Positions 42,001 through 55,830 of a stretch of DNA of 64,000 nucleotides are shown here, piece after piece. The stretch lies in the NCBI GenBank assembly GCA_031769625.1, contig JAUIMM010002531.1, positions 310,001-374,000 of the forward strand, in the 5' to 3' direction. Numbering within the stretch: the first letter of the stretch is position 1; the number at the start of each line of letters is the position of its first letter. The position numbers and the translations under genes are program-made. Below the pieces are notes generated by a model. It saw only the letters and a program-made list of their open reading frames with translations. It had not been told where the DNA came from and ran no database searches. Source of the DNA: Taudactylus pleione. Taxonomy: Eukaryota; Chordata; Amphibia; Anura; Myobatrachidae.

Positions 42001-43600
42001 ATGTGGTGAAGAGCTGTATAATGGTACATAGTATAGGATGTGGTGTATAGTGGTATATAGTATAGATTATGGTGTATAGTGGTACATTGTATAGAATATG
42101 GTGTATAGTAGTACATAGTTTTGAATGTGGAGTATAGTGGAATATAGTATAGAATGTGGTGTAGAGCTATATAGTGGTACATCGTATAGAATATGGCGTA
42201 TAGTGGTTCATAATATAGAATATGGTGTATAGAGGTACATAGTATAGAATATGGGGTATAGTGGTACATAGTATAGAATGTGGTGTATAGTGGTACATAG
42301 TGGTAAATAGTATAGAATGTGGTGTAGTGGTACATATGTAGAATGTGGTGTATAGTGGTGTATGGTGTAGAGCTGTATAGTGGTACATTGTATAGAATGT
42401 GGTCTATAGTAGTACATAGTATAGAATACGGTGTAGAGCTGTATATTGGTACATAGTATAGAATATGGTGTATAGTGGTAAATAGTTTAGAATATGGTGT
42501 ATAGTGGTACATAGTATAGAATATGGTGTTGAGCTGTATAGTGGTACATAGTATAGAATATGGTGTAGTGTTGTATAGTGGTACAAAGTATAGAATATGG
42601 TGTAGAGCTGTATTGTGGTACATATTATAGAATATGGTGTATAGTGGTACATAGTATAGAATATGGTATATTGAGGTACATAGTATAGAATTTGGTGTAG
42701 AGATGTATAGTGGTGCATAGTATAGAGTATTGTGTATAGTGATACATAGCATAGAATATGGTATAGAGCTGTATAGTGGTGCAGAGTGTAGAATATGGTG
42801 TATAGTGCTACATAGTATAGAATATGATATATAGTGTCATATAGTATAGAATGTGGTGTAGAGCTGTATAGTGGTACATAGTATAGAATATGGTGTATCG
42901 TGGTACATAGTATAGAATATGGTGTATAGTGCTACATAGTATAGAATATGATATATAGTGTCATATAATATAGAATTTGGTGTAGAGCTGTATAGTGGTA
43001 CATAGCATAGAATATGGTGTATAGTGGTACATAGTATAGAATATGGTGTATAGAGGTACATAGTATAGAATATGGGGTATAGTGGTACATAGTATAGAAT
43101 GTGGTGTATAGTGGTACATAGTGGTAAATAGTATAGAATGTGGTGTAGTGGTTCATATGTAGAATGTGGTGTATAGTGGTGTATGGTGTAGAGCTGTATA
43201 GTGGTACATTGTATAGAATGTGGTGTATAGTAGTACATAGTATAGAATACGGTGTAGAGCTGTATAGTGGTACATAGTATAGAATGTAGTGTAGAGCTGT
43301 ATAGTGGTACATAGTATAGAATATGGTGTGTAGAAGTACATAGTATAGAATGTGTTGTAGAGCTGTATAGTGGTACATAGTATAGAATATGGTGTATAGT
43401 GGTACATAGTATAGAATATGGTGTTGAGCTGTATAGTGGTACATAGTAGAGAATATGGTGTAGTGTTGTTTAGTGGGACATAGTATAGAATATGGTGTAG
43501 AGCTGTATTGTGGTACATAGTATAGAATATGGTGTATAGTGGTACATAGAATAGAATATGGTCTATAGAGGTACATAGTATAAAATATGGTGTATTAGTG
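38750..43600 (-). repeat. Segment duplicated about 11 kb upstream (copy 2)
   Basis: Partner of 27070-32430. The stretch 40399-40611 matches 29518-29730, and 42208-42417 and 42404-42718 match 30982-31191 and 31178-31492. It keeps regular monomer phase where copy 1 has single-base gaps, so it is probably the more accurate of the two. Confidence 0.83.
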
Positions 43601-45400
43601 GTACATAGTATAGAATATGGTGTATAGAGGTACATAGTCCAGATTATGGTGTACAGTGGTACATAGTATAGAATGTGGTGTAGTGGTACATAGTATAGAA
43701 TGTGGTGTATAGAGGTATATGGTGTAGAGCTGTATAGTGGTACATAGTATAGAATGTGGTGTATAGCAGTACATAGTATTGAATACGGTGTAGAGCTGTA
43801 TAGTGGTACATAGTATAGAATGTGGTGTAGAGCTGTATAGTGGTACATAGTATAAAATATGGTGTATAGTGGTACATAGTATAGAATAAGGTGTATAGTA
43901 GTACATAGTATAGAATATGGTGTAGAGCTGTATAGTGGTACATAGTATAGAATATGGTGTAGTGTTGTATAGTGGTACATAGTTTAGAAAATAGTGTAGA
44001 GCTGTATTGTGGTACATAGTATAGAATATGGTGTATAGCGGTACATAGTAAAGAAAATGGTGTATAGAGGTACATAGTATGGAATACGGTGTATAGTTGT
44101 ACATAGTATAGAATATGGTGTATTGTGGTAAATTGTATAGAATATGGTATATAGAGGTACAAAGTATAGAATATGGTGTATAGTGGTACATAGTATAGAA
44201 TGTGGTGTATAGTGGTACATAGTATAGAATTTGGTGTAGAGCTGTATAGTGGTACCTAGTATAGAATATGTTGTATAGTGGTACATAGTATAGATTGTGG
44301 TGTAAAGCTGTATAATGGTACATAGTATAGAATGTGGTGTATAGTGGTACATAGTATAGAATGTGGTGTTTAGTGGTATATAGTATAGAATACAGTGTAC
44401 AGAGGTACATATTATAGAATGTGGTGTAGAGCTGTATAGTGGTAAATAGTATAGAATATGTTTTATAGTGGTACATAGTATAGATTGTGGTGTAAAGCTG
44501 TATAATGGTACATAGTATAGAATGTGGTGTATAGTTGTACATAGTATAGAATATGGTGTATAGTGGTACATAGTATAGAATGTGGTGTAGAGCTGTATAG
44601 TGGTAAATAGTATAGAATATGTTGTATAGTGGTACATAGTATATATTGTGGTGTAAAGCGTAATAATGGTACATAGTATAGAATGTGGTGTATAGTGGTA
44701 CATAGTATAGAATATGGTGTATAGTGGTACATAGTATAGAATGTGGTGCATAGAGGTACGTAGTATATAATATGGTGTATAGAGGTACATAGTATAGAAT
44801 ATGGTGAATAGAGGTACATAGTCTAGGATATGGTGTATAGTATTACATAGTCTAGAATATGGTGTATAGTGGATAGTGGTACATAGTATAGAATGTGATG
44901 TAGAGCTATATAGTGGTACATAGAATAGAATATGATGTATAGTGGTACATAGTATAGAATGTGGTGTAGAGCTGTATAATGGTACATAGTATTGAATTTG
45001 GTATAGAACTGTATAGTGGTACATAGTATAGAATATGGTGTATAGTGGAACACAGTATAGAATATGGTGTATAGAGGTACATAGTATAGAATATGGTGTG
45101 TTTAGTGGTACATAGTATAGAATACGGTGTTTAGTGGTACATAGTATAGAATATGGTGTATTGTGATACATAGTATAGAATATGGTGTATAGTGGTACAT
45201 AGTATAGATTATGGTGTATAGAGGTACATAGTATAGAATTTGGTGTATAGAGAAACATAGTATAGAATGTGGTGTAGAGATGCATAGTGGTACATAGTAT
45301 AGAATTTGGTGTATTGTGGTACATTGTATAGAATGTGGTGTAGAGCTGTATAGTGGTACATAGTATAGAATGTGGTGTATAGAGGAACATAGTATAGAAT
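43600..45400 (-). repeat. 4402-bp offset segmental copy (copy 1)
   Basis: gtgtaaagcgtaataatgg at 44651 and ggatagtggtac at 44871 recur at 49053 and 49273, offset 4402 each. Downstream the offset becomes 4547 (tggtgtgtttag at 45094 and 49641), a gain of 145 bp, which equals five 29-mers. Confidence 0.85.
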
Positions 45401-45869
45401 GTGGTGTAGAGCTGTATAGTGGAACATAGTATAGAGTGTGGTGTATAGTGGTATATAGTATAGAATGTGGTATAAAGCTATACAATGGTACATAGTATAG
45501 AATGTGGTGTATAGTGGTACATAGAATAGAAAATAGTGTATAGTGGTACATAGTATAGAATATGGTGTATAGTGGTACATAGTATAGAATGTGGTGTATA
45601 GTGGTACATAGTATAGAATATAGTGTATAGTGGTACATAGTATAGAATTTGGTGTATAGTGGTACATAGTATAGAATATGGTGTATAGTGGTACATAGTA
45701 TAGAATATGGTGTAGTGCTGTATAGTGGTACATAGTATAGAATATGGTGTACTGTGGTACATTGTGTAGAATATGGTGTATAGAGGTACGTAGTATAGAA
45801 TATGGTGTATAGTGGTACATAGCATAGAATGTGGTATAGCCATACATAGTATAGAATGTGGTGTATAGA

Positions 45870-47830
45870 TGTATATGGTTTAGAGCTGTATAGTGGTACA
45901 TAGTATAGAATGTGGTGTATAGTAGTACATAGTATAGAATACGGTGTAGAGCTGTATAGTGGTACATAGTATAGAATGTGGTGTAGAGCTGTATAGTGGT
46001 ACATAGTATAGAATATGGTGTATAGTAGTACATAGTATAGAATGTGTTGTAGAGCTGTATATTGGTACATAGTATAGAATATGGTGTATAGTGGTAAATA
46101 GTATAGAATATGGTGTATAGTGCTACATAGTATAGAATATGGTGTAGTGTTGTATAGTGGTACAAAGTATACAATATGGTGTAGAGCTGTATTGTGGTAC
46201 ATATTATAGAATATGGTGTATAGTGGTACATAGTATAGAATATGGTATATAGAGTTACATAGTATAGAATTTGGTGTAGAGATGTATAGTGGTGCATAGT
46301 ATAGAGTATTGTGTATAGTGATACATAGCATAGAATATGGTGTAGAGCTGTATAGTGGTGCAGAGTGTAGAATATGGTGTATAGTGCTACATAGTATAGA
46401 ATATGATATATAGTGTCATATAGTATAGAATGTGGTGTAGAGCTGTATAGTGGTACATAGTATAGAATATGGTTTATAGTGGTACATAGTATAGAATATG
46501 GTGTATAGAGGTACATAGTCCAGATTATGGTGTACAATGGTACATAGTATAGAATGTGGTGTATAGTGGTACATAGTGGTACATAGTATAGAATGTGGTG
46601 TAGTCGTACATAGTATAGAATGTGGTGTATAGAGGAATATGGTGTAGAGCTGTATAGTGGTACATAGTATAGAATGTGGTGTATAGCAGTACATAGTATT
46701 GAATACGGTGTAGAGCTGTATAGTGGTACATAGTATAGAATGTGGTGTAGAGCTGTATAGTGGTACATAGTATAAAATATGGTGTATAGTGGTACATAGT
46801 ATAGAATACGTTGTATAGTAGTACATAGTATAGAATATGGTGTAGAGCTGTATAGTGGTACATAGTATAGAATACGGTGTATAGTGGTACATAGTATAGA
46901 ATATGGTGTATTGTGATACATAGTATAGAATATGGTGTATAGTGGTACATAGTATAGAATATGGTGTATAGAGGTACATAGTATAGAATTTGGTGTATAG
47001 AGAAACATAGTATAGAATGTGGTGTAGAGATGTATAGTGGTACATAGTATAGAATTTGGTGTATTGTGGTACATTGTATAGAATGTGGTGTAGAGCTGTA
47101 TAGTGGTACATAGTATAGAATATGGTGTATAGTGGTACATAGTATAGAATATGGTGTATAGTGGTACATAGTATAGAATATGGTGTAGTGCTGTATAGTG
47201 GTACATAGTATAGAATATGGTGTACTGTGGTACATTGTGTAGAATATGGTGTATAGAGGTACGTAGTATAGAATATGGTGCATAGTGGTACATAGTATAG
47301 AATGTGGTGTATAGATGTATATGGTTTAGAGCTGTATAGTGGTACATAGTATAGAATGTGGAGTATAGTAGTACATAGTATAGAATACGGTGTAGAGCTG
47401 TATAGTGGTACATAGTATAGAATGTGGTGTAGAGCTGTATAGTGGTACATAGTATAGAATATGGTGTATAGTAGTACATAGTATAGAATGTGTTGTAGAG
47501 CTGTATATTGGTACATAGTATTGAATATGGTGTATAGTGGTAAATAGTATAGAATATGGTGTATAGTGGTACATAGTATAGAATATGGTGTTGAGCTGTA
47601 TAGTGGTACATAGTATAGAATATGGTGTAGTGTTGTATAGTGGTACAAAGTATACAATATGGTGTAGAGCTGTATTGTGGTACATATTATAGAATATGGT
47701 GTATAGTGGTACATAGTATAGAATATGGTATATAGAGGTACATAGTATAGAATTTGGTGTAGAGATGTATAGTGGTGCATAGTATAGAGTATTGTGTATA
47801 GTGATACATAGCATAGAATATGGTGTAGTC
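45870..47830 (-). repeat. 1.45-1.48 kb tandem duplication
   Basis: gtatatggtttagagc occurs at 45871 and 47318 (offset 1447), and atacatagcatagaat at 46321 and 47804 (offset 1483). The 36-bp change between the two offsets reflects internal indels. Confidence 0.8.
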
Positions 47831-47999
47831 CTGTATAGTGGTGCAGAGTGTAGAATATGGTGTATAGTGCTACATAGTATAGAATATGATATATAGTGTC
47901 ATATAGTATAGAATGTGGTGTAGAGCTGTATAGTGGTACATAGTATAGAATATGGTGTATAGTGGTACATAGTATAGAATATGGTGTATAGAGGTACAT

Positions 48000-50070
48000 A
48001 GTCCAGATTATGGTGTACAATGGTACTAGTATAGAATGTGGTGTATAGTGGTACATAGTGGTACATAGTATAGAATGTGGTGTAGTGGTACATAGTATAG
48101 AATGTGGTGTATAGAGGTATATGGTGTAGAGCTGTTTAGTGGTACATAGTATAGAATGTGGTGTATAGCAGTACATAGTATTGAATACGGTGTAGAGCTG
48201 TATAGTGGTACATAGTATAGAATGTGGTGTAGAGCTGTATAGTGGTACATAGTATAAAATATGGTGTATAGTGGTACATAGAATAAAATATGGTGTATAG
48301 TAGTACATAGTATAGAATATGGTGTAGAGCTGTATAGTGGTACATAGTATAGAATATGGTGTAGTGTTGTATAGTGATACATAGTATAGAAAATAGTGTA
48401 GAGCTGTATTGTGGTACATAGTATAGAATATGGTGTATAGCGGTACATAGTAAAGAAAATGGTGTATAGAGGTACATAGTATGGAATACGGTGTATAGTT
48501 GTACATAGTATAGAATATGGTGTATTGTGGTACATTGTATAGAATATGGTATATAGAGGTACAAAGTATAGAATATGGTGTATAGTGGTACATAGTATAG
48601 AATGTGGTGTATAGTGGTACATAGTATAGAATTTGGTGTAGAGCTGTATAGTGGTACATAGTATAGAATATGTTGTATAGTGGTACATAGTATAGATTGT
48701 GGTGTAAAGCTGTATAATGGTACATAGTATAGAATGTGGTGTATAGTGGTACATAGTATAGAATGTGGTGTATAGTGCTATATAGTATAGAATATAGTGT
48801 ACAGAGGTACATATTATAGAATGTGGTGTAGAGCTGTATAGTGGTAAATAGTATAGAATATGTTTTATAGTGGTACATAGTATAGATTGCGGTGTAAAGC
48901 TGTATAATGGTACATAGTATAGAATGTGGTGTATAGTTGTACATAGTATAGAATATGGTGTATAGTGGTACATAGTATAGAATGTGGTGTAGAGCTTTAT
49001 AGTGGTAAATAGTATAGAATATGTTGTATAGTGGTACATAGTATATATTGTGGTGTAAAGCATAATAATGGTACATAGTATAGAATGTGGTGTATAGTGG
49101 TACATAGTATAGAATATGGTGTATAGTGGTACATAGTATAGAATGTGGTGTAAAGTGGTACATAGTATATAATATGGTGTATAGAGGTACATAGTATAGA
49201 ATATGGCATATAGAGGTACATAGGATAGAATATGGTGTATAGTATTACATAGTCTAGAATATGGTGTATAATGGATAGTGGTACATAGTATAGAATGTGA
49301 TGTAGAGCTGTATAGTGGTACATAGAATAGAATATGATGTATAGTGGTACATAGTATAGAATGTGGTGTAGAGCTGTATAATGGTACATAGTATTGAATT
49401 TGGTATAGAACTGTATAGTGGTACATAGTATAGAATATGGTGTATAGTGGAACACAGTATAGAATATGGTGTATAGTGGTACATAGCATAGAATGTGGTG
49501 TATAGTGGTACATAGTATAGAATATGGTGTATTGTGGTACATAGTTTAGAATATGGTGTATAGTGGTACATAGCATAGAATGTGGTGTATAGTGGTACAT
49601 AGTATAGAATATGGTGTATAGAGGTACATAGTATAGAATATGGTGTGTTTAGTGGTACATAGTATAGAATATGGTGTATAGTGGTACATAGTATAGAATA
49701 TGGTGTATTGTGATACATAGTATAGAATATGGTGTATAGTGGTACATAGTATAGAATATGGTGTATAGAGGTACATAGTATAGAATTTGGTGTATAGAGA
49801 AACATAGTATAGAATGTGGTGTAGAGATGTATAGTGGTACATAGTATAGAATTTGGTGTATTGTGGTACATTGTATAGAATGTGGTGTAGAGCTGTATAG
49901 TGGTACATAGTATAGAATGTGGTGTATAGAGGAACATAGTATAGAATGTGGTGTAGAGCTGTATAGTGGAACATAGTATAGAGTGTGGTGTATAGTGGTA
50001 TATAGTATAGAATGTGGTATAAAGCTGTACACTGGTACATAGTATAGAATGTGGTGTATAGTGGTACATA
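48000..50070 (-). repeat. 4402-bp offset segmental copy (copy 2)
   Basis: Partner of 43600-45400. The stretch 48136-48564 matches 43644-44162. It differs by substitutions and by a five-monomer expansion between about 49.3 and 49.6 kb. Confidence 0.85.
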
Positions 50071-50789
50071 GTATAGAATATAGTGTATAGTGGTACATAG
50101 TATAGAAAATGGTGTATAGAGGTACATAGTATAGAATATGGTGTGTATAGAGGTTCATATTATAGAATACGGTGTATAGTGGTACATAGTATAGAAAATG
50201 GTGTATTGTGATACATAGTATAGAATATGGTGTACAGTGGTACATAGTATAGAATATGGTGTATAGAGATACAAAGTATAGAATATGGTGTATAGTGGAA
50301 CAAAGTATAGAATGTGGTGTATAGTGGAAAAGTATAGAATTTGGTGTAGAGCTATATATTGGTACATAGTATAGAATATGGTGTATAGAGGAACATAGTA
50401 TAGAATGTGGTGTAGAGATGTATAGTGGTACATAGTATAGAAAATGGTGTATTGTGGTACATTGTATAGAATATGGTGTATAGTGGTACATAGTATAGAA
50501 TATGGTGTATAGAGGTACATAGTATAGAATATGGTGTATAGTGCTACATAGTATAGAATGTATTGTATAGTGGTACATAGAATAAAATATGGTGTATAGC
50601 GGTATATAGTATAGAATATGGTATATAGTGGTAAATAGTATAGAATATGGTGTATTGTGGTACATAGTATAGAATATGGTGTATAGTGGTACACAGTAAA
50701 GAATATGGTGTATAGAGGTACATAGTATAGAATATGGTGTATAGTGGTACATAATATAGAATGTGGTGTATAGTGGTACATAGTATAAA

Positions 50790-52900
50790 TTATGTTGTAT
50801 TGAGGTACATAGTATAGAATATGGTGTATAGTGGTACATAGTCTAGAATGTGGTGTATAGTGGTACATAGAATATGGTGTATAGTGGTACAAAGTATAGA
50901 ATGTGGTGTAGAGCTGTATAGTGGTACATAGTATAGAATATGGTGTATAGTGGTACGTAGTCTAGAATGTGGTGTATAGAAGTACATAGTATAGAATAAG
51001 GTGTGCAGTGTTTCATAGTATAGAATGTGGTGTAGAGCTGTATAGTGGTATATAATATAGAATGAGGTGTATAGTGTTACATTTTATAGAATATGGTGTA
51101 TAGTGGTACATAGTATAGAATGTGGTGTATAGTGGTAAATAGTATAGAATATGGTGCAGAGCTGTATAGTGGTTCATAGTATAGAAAATGGTGTATTTTA
51201 GTACATAGTATAGAATATGGGGTGAGATATATAGTTGTTTATAGTATAGAATATGGTTTATAGTGGTACATAGTATAGAATATGGTGTATAGTGGTATAA
51301 AGTATAGAATATGGTGTACAGAGGTAAGTAGTATAAAATATGGTGTATAGATGTACATAGTATAAAATATGGTGTATAGTGGTACATAGTCTAGACAATG
51401 GTGTATAGTGGTAAAAAATATAGAATGTGGTGTACAGCTGTATAGTGGTACATAGTATAGAATATGGTGTAGAGCTGTATAGTGGTACATAGTATACAAC
51501 AGTGTGTATAGTGGTATATAGTATAGAATATAGTGTATAGCTGTACAGTGGTGCATAGTATAGAGTATTGTGTATAGTGATACATAGCATATAATATGGT
51601 GTAGAGATGTATAGTGGTACATATTATAGAATATGGTGTATAGTGGTATATAGTACAGAATGTGGTGTAGAGCTGTATAGTGGTACATAGTATAGAATAT
51701 GGTGTATAGTGCTACATAGTATAGAATATGGTGTATAGTGGTACATAGTATAGAATATGGTGTATAGTGGTATATAATATAGAATATGATGTAGAGCTGT
51801 ATTGTGGTACATAGTATATAATATGGTGTTTAGTGGTACTTAGTATAGAATGTGGTGTATAGTGGTATATAGTATCAATTATGGTGTATTGAGGTACATA
51901 GTATAGAATATGGTGTATAGTGGTACAAAGTATAGAATGTGGTGTAGAGCTGTATAGTGGTACATAGTATAGAATATGGTGTATAGTGGTTCGTAGTCTA
52001 GAATGTGGTGTATAGAGGTACATAGTATAGAATATGGTGTGCAGTGGTACATAGTATAGAATGTGGTGTAGAGCTGTCTAGTGGTATATAATATGGAATG
52101 AGGTGTATAGTGTTACATTTTATAGAATATGGTGTATAGTGGTACATAGTATTGAATGTGGTGTATAGTAGTATATAGTATAGAATATGGTGTAGAGCTG
52201 TATAGTGGTACATAGTATAGAATGTGGTATACAGCTGTATAGTGGTACATAGTATAGAATATGGTGTAGAGGTGAATAGTGGTACATAGTTTAGAATATG
52301 GTGTATAGTGGTATATAGTATAGAATATGGTGTAGAGCTGTATAGTGGTTCATAGTATAGAAAATGGTGTATAGTATTACATAGTATAGAATATGGGGTG
52401 AGATATATAGTTGTTTATAGTATAGAATATGGTTTATAGTGGTACATAGTATAGAATATGGGGTATAGTGGTATAAAGTATAGAATATGGTGTATAGAGG
52501 TACATAGTCTAGAATATGGTGTATAGTGGTACAAAATATAGAATGTCGTGTACAGCTGTACAGTGGTACATAGTATAGAATATGGTGTAGAGCTGTATAG
52601 TGGTACATAGTATACAACAGTGTGTACAGTGGTATATAGTATAGAATATAGTGTATAGCTGTACAGTGGTGCATAGTATAGAGTATTGTGTATAGTGATA
52701 CATAGCATATAATATGGTGTAGAGATTTATAGTGGTACATATTATAGAATATGGTGTATAGTGGTATATAGTACAGAATGTGGTGTAGATCTGTATAGTG
52801 GTACATAGTATAGAATATGGTGTATATTGCTACATAGTATAGAATATGGTGTATAGTGGTACATAGTATATAATGTGGTGTAAAGTGATACATAGTATAG
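50790..52900 (-). repeat. 1.04-1.18 kb tandem duplication
   Basis: The stretch 51391-51585 matches 52509-52703 at an offset of 1118, the region ending 50987 matches that ending 52023 at an offset of 1036, and ggggtgagatatatag occurs at 51219 and 52395 (offset 1176). The forward-orientation segment 4541-4990 is a reversed relative of 51239-51688. Confidence 0.78.
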
Positions 52901-54270
52901 AATATGGTGTATAGTGGTATATAATATAGAATATGATGTAGAGATGTATTGTGGTACATAGTATAGAATATGGTGATTAGTGGTACATAGTATAGAATAT
53001 GGTGTATAGCACATAGTATAGAATAAGTTGTATAGTGGTACATGGTATAGAATATGGGGTAGAGCTGTATAGTGGTATATAGTATAGAATATGGTGTATA
53101 GTGGTACATAGTATTGAAAATGGTGTATAGAGGTACATAGTATAGAATATGGTGTATAGTGGTACATAGTATAGAATATGGTGTATAGTGGTACATAGTA
53201 TATGGTGTATTGTGGTACATTGTATAGAATGTTGTGTAGAGCTGTATAGTTATTCATAGTATAGAATATGGTGTATAGTGGTACATAGTATAGAATGTGA
53301 TGAAGAGCTGTATAGTGGTACATAGTATAGAATATGTTGTATAGTGGTACATAGTATAGAATGTGGTGTAGAGCTGTATAATGGTACATAGTATAAAATG
53401 TGGTATAGAGCTGTATAGTGGTATATAGTATAGAATGTGGTGTATAGTGATACATAGTATAGAAATAGGTGTATAGTGGTATATAGTATAGAATGTCATT
53501 TATAGTGGTACATAGTATAGAATATGGTGTATAGTGGTATATAGTATAGAACATGGTGTAGAGCTGAATATTGGTACATAGTATAGAATGTGGTACAGAG
53601 CTGTATAGTGGTACATGGCATAGAATATGGGGTAGAGCTATTAAGTGGTATATAGTATAGAATATGGTGTAAAGTGGTACATAGTCTAGAATATGTTGCA
53701 TAGAGGTACATAGTACAGAATATGGTGTAAAGAGGTACAAAGTATAGAATATGGTGTATAGTGGTAAATAATATAGAATGTGATGTAGAGCTGTATAGTG
53801 GTACATAGTATAGAATATGAAGTATAGTGGTACGTAGTATAGAATGTGGTGTAGAGCTCTATAATGGTACATAGTATTGAATTTGGTATAGAGCTGTATA
53901 GTGGTAAATAGTATAGAATAAGGTGTATAGTCGTATATAGTATAGAATATGGTATAGGACTGTATAGTGGTATATAGTATAGAATATGTTGTATAGAGAT
54001 ACATAGTATAGAATATGGTGTAGAGCTGAATAGAGGTACACAGTATAGAATTTGGTGTATAGTGGTACATAGTATAGAATATGGTGTATAGTAGTACATA
54101 GCATAGAATGTGGTGTATAGTGGTACATAGTATAGAACATGGTGTAGAGCTGTATAGTGGTACATAGTATAGAATATGGTGTGTAGAGGGACATAGTATA
54201 GAATGTGTTGTAGAGCTGTATAGTGGTACATAGTATAGAATATGTTGTATAGTTGTACATAGTATAGAAT

Positions 54271-54750
54271 ATGGTTTATAGAGAAACATAGTATAGAATG
54301 TGGTGTAGAGATGTATAGTGGTACATAGTATAGAATATGGTGTATTGTGGTACATTGTATAGAATATGGGGTATAGTGGTACATAGTATAGAATGTGTTG
54401 TATATTGGTACATAGTATAAAATATGGTGTTAAGCGGTATATAGTATAGAATATGGTATATAGTGGTAAATAGTATAGAATATGGTGTATTGTGGTACAT
54501 AGTATAGAATATGGTTTATAGAGAAACATAGTATAGAATGTGGTGTAGAGATGTATAGTGGTACATAGTATAGAATATGGTGTACAGAGGTACATAGTAT
54601 AGAATATGGTGTATAGTGCTACATAGTATAGAATGTGTTGTATATTGGTACATAGTATAAAATATGGTGTTAAGCGGTATATAGTATAGAATATGGTATA
54701 TAGTGGTAAATAGTATAGAATATGGTGTATTGTGGTACATAGTATAGAAT
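54271..54750 (-). repeat. 240-bp tandem duplication
   Basis: atggtttatagagaaacat occurs at 54271 and 54511, and ggtgttaagcgg follows in both copies 240 bp apart. 240 equals seven 29-mers plus one 37-mer, so the copy boundary respects the monomer register. Confidence 0.88.
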
Positions 54751-55830
54751 ATGGTGTATAGTGGTACACAGTATAGAATATGGTGTATAGAGGTACATAG
54801 TATAGAATATGGTGTACAGTGGTACATAGTATAGAATATGGTGTATAGTACTACATAGTACAGAATGTGGTGTGTAGTGGTACATAGTATAAATTATGGT
54901 GTATAGAGGTACATAGTATAGAATATGGGGTATAGTGGTACATAGTCTAGAATGTCGTGTATAGTGGTACATAGTATAGAATGTGGTGTAAAGCTGTATA
55001 TTGGTACATAGTGTAGAATATGGTGTATAGTGGTGCATAGTATAGAATGTGGTGTAGAGCTGTATAATGGTACATAGTATAGAATGTGGTGTATAGTGGT
55101 GCATAGTATAGAATGTGATTTAGAGCTGTATAATGGTACATAGTATAGAATATGGTGTATAGTGGTACATATTCTAGAATGTGGTGTATAGTGGTACATA
55201 GTATAGAATATAGTGTACAGTGGTACATAGTATAGAATGTGGTGTAGAGCTGTATAGTGGTACATAGTATATATTGTGGTGTAGAGCTGTATAATGGTAC
55301 ATAGTATAGAATGTGGTGTATAGTAGTACATAGTATAGAATATGGTGTAGAGCTGTATAGTGGTACATAGTATAGAATGTGGTATACAGCTGTATAGTGG
55401 TACATAGTATAGAATATGGTGTAGAGGTGAATAGTGGTACATAGTATAGAATATGGTGTATAGTGGTATATAGTATAGAATATGGTGTAGAGCTATATAG
55501 TGGTTCATAGTATAGAAAATGGTGTATAGTAGTACATAGTATAGAATATGGGGTGAGCTATAGAGTTGTTTATAGTATAGAATATGGTTTATAGTGGTAC
55601 ATAGTTTAGAATATGGTGCATAGTGGTATATAGTATAGAATATGGTGTACAGAGGTACATAGTATAGAATATGGTGTATAGATGTACATAGTATAGAATA
55701 TGGTATATAGTGGTACATAGTCTAGAATATGGTGTAGAGCTGTATAGTGGTACATAGAATAGAATATGGTGTAGAGCTGTATAGTGGTACATAGTATACA
55801 ATAGGGTGTATAGTGGTATATAGTATAAAA
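54380..55830 (-). repeat. Segment repeated 16,799 bp upstream (copy 2)
   Basis: Partner of 37550-39000. The match is collinear over more than 800 bp with an unchanged offset, so these are long segmental copies and not chance monomer similarity. Differences are mainly single substitutions, such as gctatttag versus gctatagag. Confidence 0.82.

Noticed and set aside
46416..49163. Open frame of 915 codons (minus strand), the longest of many such frames (also 800 codons at 45209-47611, 777 at 27129-29462, 675 at 52742-54769)
   Set aside because: All three frames of the same strand are open at once because the monomer lacks stop codons there. The translation is a 29-residue repeat made by frame rotation, with no domain, start context or codon bias. 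It is not annotated as a gene.
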